Source: Clostridia bacterium | GTDB taxonomy: Bacteria; Bacillota; Clostridia; Christensenellales; CAG-138 | Assembly: GCA_017509785.1 (NCBI GenBank) | Contig: JAFWOT010000017.1 | Coordinates: 1 to 54,485, forward strand | Reading direction: 5' to 3' | DNA: 54,485 nt | Part shown: positions 49,696 to 54,485 of the stretch, in pieces | Numbering within the stretch: position 1 is the stretch's first letter | Layout of the letters: each line of letters opens with the position of its first letter | The notes under the pieces: model-generated | Database searches by the model: none | Told to the model about the DNA's origin: nothing | The model's input: the letters and a program-made list of their open reading frames with translations, nothing else | Made by a program: the position numbers and the translations under genes

Positions 49696-52600
49696 CAAGT
49701 GTTCCTGTTGGCACGAATCACGATTTGATTCTTTATGCAAGATGGAGCGAGATAACCTATAATGTAACTTATAGGGTTTATCTATCTCCTGTCGGTGCAA
49801 TTACTGACAGCAGGTACCTCCATTACACAGTAAGCAAAGGTCTGCAGGATCTACCCAATCCTACGATTTATAACTATGAGTTCCTCGGATGGTATAAGGA
49901 TGATGGAACTGAAGTTACAAGAATCCCTGTCGGATCGACCGGTGATATCATTCTGAATGCTTATTGGACCAGTTTCAGGAATATGGCCAAGAGATCAAGC
50001 AACTTTGATGAACCTACGTACTTTGTTGACAGCAATAATGGGATCATCTATTTTGCATATGAACTTGGCACTATAGAGAATGTACCTCTGTCTGATAATA
50101 TTTGGACTATCCAGGGCGTTGCAGGACTCTCACAGCAAGTCTCAATGACTGTCAGCACTTCAGTTTCCGAGAGCAGAGCATATCAGATTGCTGAGACGGT
50201 CACCAATTCCACAACAAACTCCGGCACATGGACACTTTCTGAAGACTGGACCGACTCCATCAATGTTGACGAAGGATGGGCAAACCAGCACGGGATGGAG
50301 CAGGAAGAAGCTGAGACCCTTTTGACCAGCACCACGGACACCTATAGCCTCACGACATCCACTGGAGCTAGTGGAACACACACAAGCAATACTGGTACCA
50401 CAACGCTTAGCTATGACAGCCAGAATTATGAACACGGTAGCGAGAGCCAAAGCGTGAATACGTCAACAACCTTGACATATTCCGTTGCCGAAACAACGAC
50501 TACAACGAGAACCTATTCTACCGACGGCAAGAGCGACGGATGGTATAGGCTTGTTGTTGCCGGAAGGCTCCATGTATTTGGCGTCGTTGGTTATGATGTT
50601 GCCAGCAAGTCATATTTTGCTTATACTTTCGGAATTATGGAAGACGAGACTTATGACTTCCTTGATTATTCACCTTTTAGCAGCTTTGACGATAATGAGC
50701 ATGCAGCTCTGCCGTTCGAAGTTCCTAGCCACATATTTGACTATGTAAATCGTGTAACGTTGGAAACTGAAGGCCTCCTGTTCAGGACAAACACCAATGA
50801 CGGTACCGCAACTGTTGTGGGCTATATTGGTTCTGAAACCGATGTCCTGATCCCGTCGTTCTACTCTAATGGCGGCAACTCGTATCGTGTCACCGGGATT
50901 ACCGCCAATGCTTTTGCAGGAAAAGATATTCACTCAATTATCCTGAGCGAGTATATCAACGAAATACCTGACGGTGCTTTCAAAAACTGCACGAATCTGG
51001 AAGAAATCTACGGAGCATTTACAGTAGTTGGCAGTGAAGCTTTCAGCGGATGTACAAGTCTGACAAACTTCAAACTGCCTGCCAGTGCAACTTCTGTAGG
51101 AGCAAATGCATTTTTAGGTGTTCCTGAGATTACTGCTCTTGTTGTTGACAATGGTGTTGCTGCGGAAATTCTTAATTCTGGCGCAAATAGCATCAAGATG
51201 GACTTGTCTGAAGCTGAAGAAACAACTGTCTTCACGTTGAACGTTCCGAACTTGGACAGCTTTGATTTAAGCGGCGGAAAGAAGACTTTCACAGACCTGA
51301 AGCTTACTTCTGATGCAAATGCAACTATCATAAGGAACATCAAGATAAAGGACTGCACAAGAATTCCTCTTGTTATCTCATCTGATAACATTACTCTTGA
51401 TACTGTAACGGTTAACAGCCCGAGCTTTGCGCTCATTGCTAAATCTCCCAATGTTAACATTACTATGGTTCGAGACAATGTGCTAAACAGTGCTTCTGGA
51501 AATGCCGTGGTATGCAAAAACCCGACTTTGATTTCCGAAGTATCCACCCGCGCGACTATTGGCGTGCTTGACGTCTCCGGCAACGTTTACGTCTGCGGGA
51601 ATCCGCCCATACCCGGCGTTGATTATCTTGACGTAACAAATGGCGAGATAATCTACATCACCGACGATCAGTTCAACTCCTTGATCCGTGGTTGCTTCAC
51701 CGTAACCTTCGATCCGAACGGCGGCAGTGTATCGACAACATCAAAGGATGTTGAATTCGGCGCCAAGTATGGCACTCTGCCCACACCCACTCGTGCAACA
51801 TTTGACTTCATGGGTTGGTATACCGATCCCGATGGCGGAACCCTGGTAACTGCCGATACCGTTTCCACGGTCATCTATGATCAGACCCTGTATGCGCACT
51901 GGGAACTCAAACAGTACACTGTCACCTTCGACGCAAATGGCGGTTCTGTCAGCCCCACTACCATGGCTGCCGTGATCGGTACTGCTCCGAGCAGTCTGCC
52001 CACGCCCACAAGGACAGGTCATACGTTTGCGGGTTGGTACACGGCTGCTTCCGGCGGCACTCAGGTTACTGTAAGCAACTGGAACACCGTTATAGGCGGC
52101 ATGGATGCAACTACGCTTGTAACCAATGGTTTGACCCTCTATGCGCATTGGACGGTCAACCCCTTCACTGTAACATGGTCGAATGGAACCGGCTACACGA
52201 TAACGGTCAAGAGAACGAGCTCGCCCTATGCCGGCGCATCGACCGGCAACCTCAGCAGCGGAGCAACGGTTTATTACGGTGACGTTCTGACCGTGACCTA
52301 TACTCCTGCGACAGGTTATTCAATTGCTACGCATGGTTCCACGTCTATTACTGTCACGGGCAATGTTAACTCGTCTACGATCTATGCGACCGCAAGTGCG
52401 AACAGCTATACCTATAACATTGTTTATAGGTCTGTCAACGGAACCAACCTTGGCTCTACTACAATAACCAAGACTTGGGGAACGACCGTGACCGTAAGTG
52501 CGCCTGATAAGTCGAGTCAGGGCTATACGACCCCCGGTTCGCAGACTGTGACTTGGGATTCTACTACTCCCAAGACGATTACGTTCACCTACGGAATAAA

Positions 52601-53021
52601 GCCTGTTGACTATACAACGAAGTCCGGCACGATGGATACCAGTCCGAAATTAACTTATTCCGCTACGCTTCAGTACCAGAACAGGACGGCAACGACGGTT
52701 CAGGTCAGAGTAGTCTGGACAGCTACTATCGGTGCAGGCAGCTGGACTGTGTACGGTCAGCAGCTTAATGCTTCAACTAACGCAGGTTCTTCATCTGTCC
52801 AGGTTGTGGCATTTAATGCATGGGCGAACTCGTCGTCGTCAAATAGATCCTCTACAGGGACAACAGGTTGGATGACAGTTAACCTCAACACTACAAATGC
52901 AACTACTGCAAGCGTGAACGTCTACCTGTATCAGTTTAATTCCAACGGAACTGATATGACTAACGGCTATGGCACGGCGTGTGTTAACACCACATGGACG
53001 ATGAGTATACCGGCGTATTAA
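49692..53021 (+). CDS. Repeat-rich surface protein, 5'-truncated
   Basis: A 1109-residue adhesin-like protein without signal peptide. In the same frame, codons before ATG 49692 (from about 49650) read YEFLGWYTPDGVR, part of a Listeria-Bacteroides (InlB B-type) repeat, so the gene has lost its natural start. Layout: a partial and a full B-repeat (1-96), a Ser/Thr-rich region (about 150-276), BspA-type leucine-rich repeats (about 400-473), a beta-helix-like part (about 500-640), two or three B-repeats (about 669-820, with TFDPNGGSVS and MGWYTDPDGGT), a MucBP-like part and a Ser/Thr-rich end. No LPXTG motif. Its base composition is lower in GC than the core genes. Confidence 0.7.
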   Translation: MTSVPVGTNHDLILYARWSEITYNVTYRVYLSPVGAITDSRYLHYTVSKGLQDLPNPTIYNYEFLGWYKDDGTEVTRIPVGSTGDIILNAYWTSFRNMAKRSSNFDEPTYFVDSNNGIIYFAYELGTIENVPLSDNIWTIQGVAGLSQQVSMTVSTSVSESRAYQIAETVTNSTTNSGTWTLSEDWTDSINVDEGWANQHGMEQEEAETLLTSTTDTYSLTTSTGASGTHTSNTGTTTLSYDSQNYEHGSESQSVNTSTTLTYSVAETTTTTRTYSTDGKSDGWYRLVVAGRLHVFGVVGYDVASKSYFAYTFGIMEDETYDFLDYSPFSSFDDNEHAALPFEVPSHIFDYVNRVTLETEGLLFRTNTNDGTATVVGYIGSETDVLIPSFYSNGGNSYRVTGITANAFAGKDIHSIILSEYINEIPDGAFKNCTNLEEIYGAFTVVGSEAFSGCTSLTNFKLPASATSVGANAFLGVPEITALVVDNGVAAEILNSGANSIKMDLSEAEETTVFTLNVPNLDSFDLSGGKKTFTDLKLTSDANATIIRNIKIKDCTRIPLVISSDNITLDTVTVNSPSFALIAKSPNVNITMVRDNVLNSASGNAVVCKNPTLISEVSTRATIGVLDVSGNVYVCGNPPIPGVDYLDVTNGEIIYITDDQFNSLIRGCFTVTFDPNGGSVSTTSKDVEFGAKYGTLPTPTRATFDFMGWYTDPDGGTLVTADTVSTVIYDQTLYAHWELKQYTVTFDANGGSVSPTTMAAVIGTAPSSLPTPTRTGHTFAGWYTAASGGTQVTVSNWNTVIGGMDATTLVTNGLTLYAHWTVNPFTVTWSNGTGYTITVKRTSSPYAGASTGNLSSGATVYYGDVLTVTYTPATGYSIATHGSTSITVTGNVNSSTIYATASANSYTYNIVYRSVNGTNLGSTTITKTWGTTVTVSAPDKSSQGYTTPGSQTVTWDSTTPKTITFTYGIKPVDYTTKSGTMDTSPKLTYSATLQYQNRTATTVQVRVVWTATIGAGSWTVYGQQLNASTNAGSSSVQVVAFNAWANSSSSNRSSTGTTGWMTVNLNTTNATTASVNVYLYQFNSNGTDMTNGYGTACVNTTWTMSIPAY

Positions 53022-53066
53022 TGCAGCAGAATGCATCGATGAATAAAAAACATTGATGCAGAAAAG

Positions 53067-53098
53067 ACGGATAGGGGCTTTCTGTCCCTATCCGTTAC
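53067..53098 (+). terminator. Terminator after the surface protein gene
   Basis: ACGGATAGGG (53067-53076) pairs perfectly with CCCTATCCGT (53086-53095) around nine bases. The T-tract is poor. Confidence 0.6.
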
Positions 53099-53137
53099 TA
53101 AATAACAATCGAAACGTAATGGAGGATACATTACATT

Positions 53138-54485
53138 ATGAAACGAGCCATTGCTTTGATCGCAGCAGTTCTTTTGCTGTTTTCTGCGATCCAACTGCCC
53201 GCATATGCTTCTGCTAAGACAAAGCAGGGAGATGTAACGATCTCCGTTGACGAAGTTATAGCCGAAGCCGGCAGCGATACTATTGTATCGGTTAACGTCA
53301 GCGGGCAATACGAAGCTAACGTTTTGCACCTGTTTGTTGATTACGACAGCGAGCTCCTTCATCTCAACGGAGACCTAACTCCGGGCGCTGTATGGAGTGC
53401 AATTGAAGGAAATAACGGCTACGTGTCTGTAAATACGTCCCAGGCCGGAAGAATCGGTTTTATCGCACTGCAGCCGCAGGGCACTTTTAGCGGAAACGGC
53501 GCGGTGTTTTCGATGACTTTCCATGTTTCTGCCGATGCGGCTGCAGGAACAGTCATACCTTTGAACATTACTGTTGAACAGTTCAGCAATGATGAACTGG
53601 ATGGAACGAGCAATGCCATCCAGTTTACTGCTGAAAACGGTTCCGTTACTGTTCCTCTCCCGCATCCCATGGAAGCAAGCATTTCAGCCAACACTGCAGA
53701 GGCCGAGCCCGGTGCAGAAGTGGAGATCGAAATTGCTGTAACTGGAGATTATCAAGCCAATATCTTGAACTTTACTGTAGAATATGATGCGAGTATTCTT
53801 AGCCTGATAAGCGATCCCGCCCCAGGTGCCATTTGGAACGCCTTTACTGAAAACGGAGGCTACGCCTTAACTAATACGGCTGTGGAAGGCGAAGTCGGGT
53901 TCATCGGACTTCTGCCCGAGGGATGTATCGAAGGTGATGGTAACGTTTTCTCGTTGTCATTCCGTGTAGCGGATGATGCTGAGATTGGTACTGTTGTTCC
54001 CGTAACAGTCACTATTCTGCAGTTCAGCTATGATGATATCGATGGCACAAGCAACGATGTTGACTGTACTGTCGAAAACGGTTCAGTCATAGTTATTGCC
54101 CCTGCAGTAGAGACCTACACCATCACATGGATCATCGACGGCGTAGAGGAGACCGAGACCTATGAGTTCGGCACTATGCCTACCCACGAGGATCCTGTCA
54201 AGGAAGGCTACACCTTCATCGGCTGGACTCCCGAGATCGACGTTGTCACCGGAAATGCCACCTACACCGCGGTGTTCGAGGAGAACGCTCCCGCCGGTTA
54301 CCACATCTACGTGACAGATTATACCAAGGGTATTGCAACCGCCGGCATCGATCCCGAGATGCTCTACAACGGCGAAGTCACCTTCACCGTGACCTGTGAC
54401 GTAGCCTGCGCCGTAGGTATCGACAACGGCAATGACAGCTACACCCGTCTTACCTGCTCCACCGTCAACGGCGAGCACACCTTCA
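53138..54485 (+). CDS. Secreted protein with two cohesin-like domains and a B-repeat (3' end outside window)
   Basis: The frame from ATG 53138 (site GGAGG) stays open to the window edge, about 449 residues. A signal peptide is clear (KRAIALIAAVLLLFSAIQLP, then AYASA). Two tandem cohesin-like domains follow (about 30-170 and 185-320), with matching blocks such as YEANVLHLFVDYDSELL against YQANILNFTVEYDASIL, and LDGTSNAIQF against IDGTSNDVDC. An InlB-type repeat (about 325-385, GYTFIGWTPEIDVVTGNATY) comes next. Cohesins bind dockerins in cellulosome-like assemblies, but single cohesin-like domains are also common in surface proteins. Role unknown. Confidence 0.8.
   Translation, partial: MKRAIALIAAVLLLFSAIQLPAYASAKTKQGDVTISVDEVIAEAGSDTIVSVNVSGQYEANVLHLFVDYDSELLHLNGDLTPGAVWSAIEGNNGYVSVNTSQAGRIGFIALQPQGTFSGNGAVFSMTFHVSADAAAGTVIPLNITVEQFSNDELDGTSNAIQFTAENGSVTVPLPHPMEASISANTAEAEPGAEVEIEIAVTGDYQANILNFTVEYDASILSLISDPAPGAIWNAFTENGGYALTNTAVEGEVGFIGLLPEGCIEGDGNVFSLSFRVADDAEIGTVVPVTVTILQFSYDDIDGTSNDVDCTVENGSVIVIAPAVETYTITWIIDGVEETETYEFGTMPTHEDPVKEGYTFIGWTPEIDVVTGNATYTAVFEENAPAGYHIYVTDYTKGIATAGIDPEMLYNGEVTFTVTCDVACAVGIDNGNDSYTRLTCSTVNGEHTF

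Noticed and set aside
51697..52150. Tandem repeats considered as a CRISPR or DNA repeat array
   Set aside because: The similarity is at protein level (B-repeats of the surface protein), with no regular DNA repeat-spacer pattern.

Overview
The window looks like a chromosomal segment of a spore-forming Bacillota, class Clostridia, with a GC-rich core genome. Evidence: the Gram-positive S10-spc-alpha ribosomal order with secY, adk, map and a KOW gene between map and infA; sporulation genes (YunB, a SpoIID/LytB protein, a CotF-like coat protein); an FMN-riboswitch RibU; a YybS-rplI-dnaB cluster; and AGGAGG ribosome binding sites throughout. I cannot place it more finely without a database. No rRNA, CRISPR array or intact insertion sequence is visible.

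Layout. 1-1000: tail of an RHS-repeat protein, a small AT-rich membrane protein and a non-coding stretch rich in hairpins. 1000-6500: a co-directional cluster tilS, hpt, galE, an LCP cell-wall ligase, a diacylglycerol-kinase-like lipid kinase and a shortened queT. 6600-22930: about 16 kb of ribosomal protein genes with secY, adk, map, infA and rpoA, with two structured leaders (before rpsJ and before rpsM) and a clear terminator after rplQ. 23-32.6 kb: coat proteins, a heterodimeric ABC exporter with an AlkZ-related gene, a CpsB-type phosphatase divergent from a sugar isomerase-like gene, an SGNH hydrolase divergent from a membrane-bound XRE regulator, and ribU with its riboswitch. 32.6-36.2 kb: yybS, rplI, dnaB and an unknown gene as one leftward operon. 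36.3-46.7 kb: a DUF1540 protein, feoAB, yunB, a SpoIID-SH3 protein with a NagZ lipoprotein, cysE-cysK and typA. 46.8-47.1 kb: tRNA-Thr(CGT) and tRNA-Pro(CGG).

47.1-54.5 kb is accessory DNA. A tyrosine integrase starts right behind the tRNA-Pro 3' end, followed by a membrane protein with a HIRAN-like domain and a LexA/CI-type S24 repressor. A divergent promoter region carries two 18-bp operator-like repeats spaced exactly 40 bp. Where early phage genes would be expected, the rightward promoter instead reads into a 5'-truncated repeat-rich surface protein, then into a secreted protein with two cohesin-like domains that leaves the window. The junction near 49,650 is the most unusual point in the window: a rearrangement, a decayed element, or an assembly join.

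The core regions support translation, protein export, cell-envelope synthesis and sporulation. All calls come from reading the sequence; none was checked by search.
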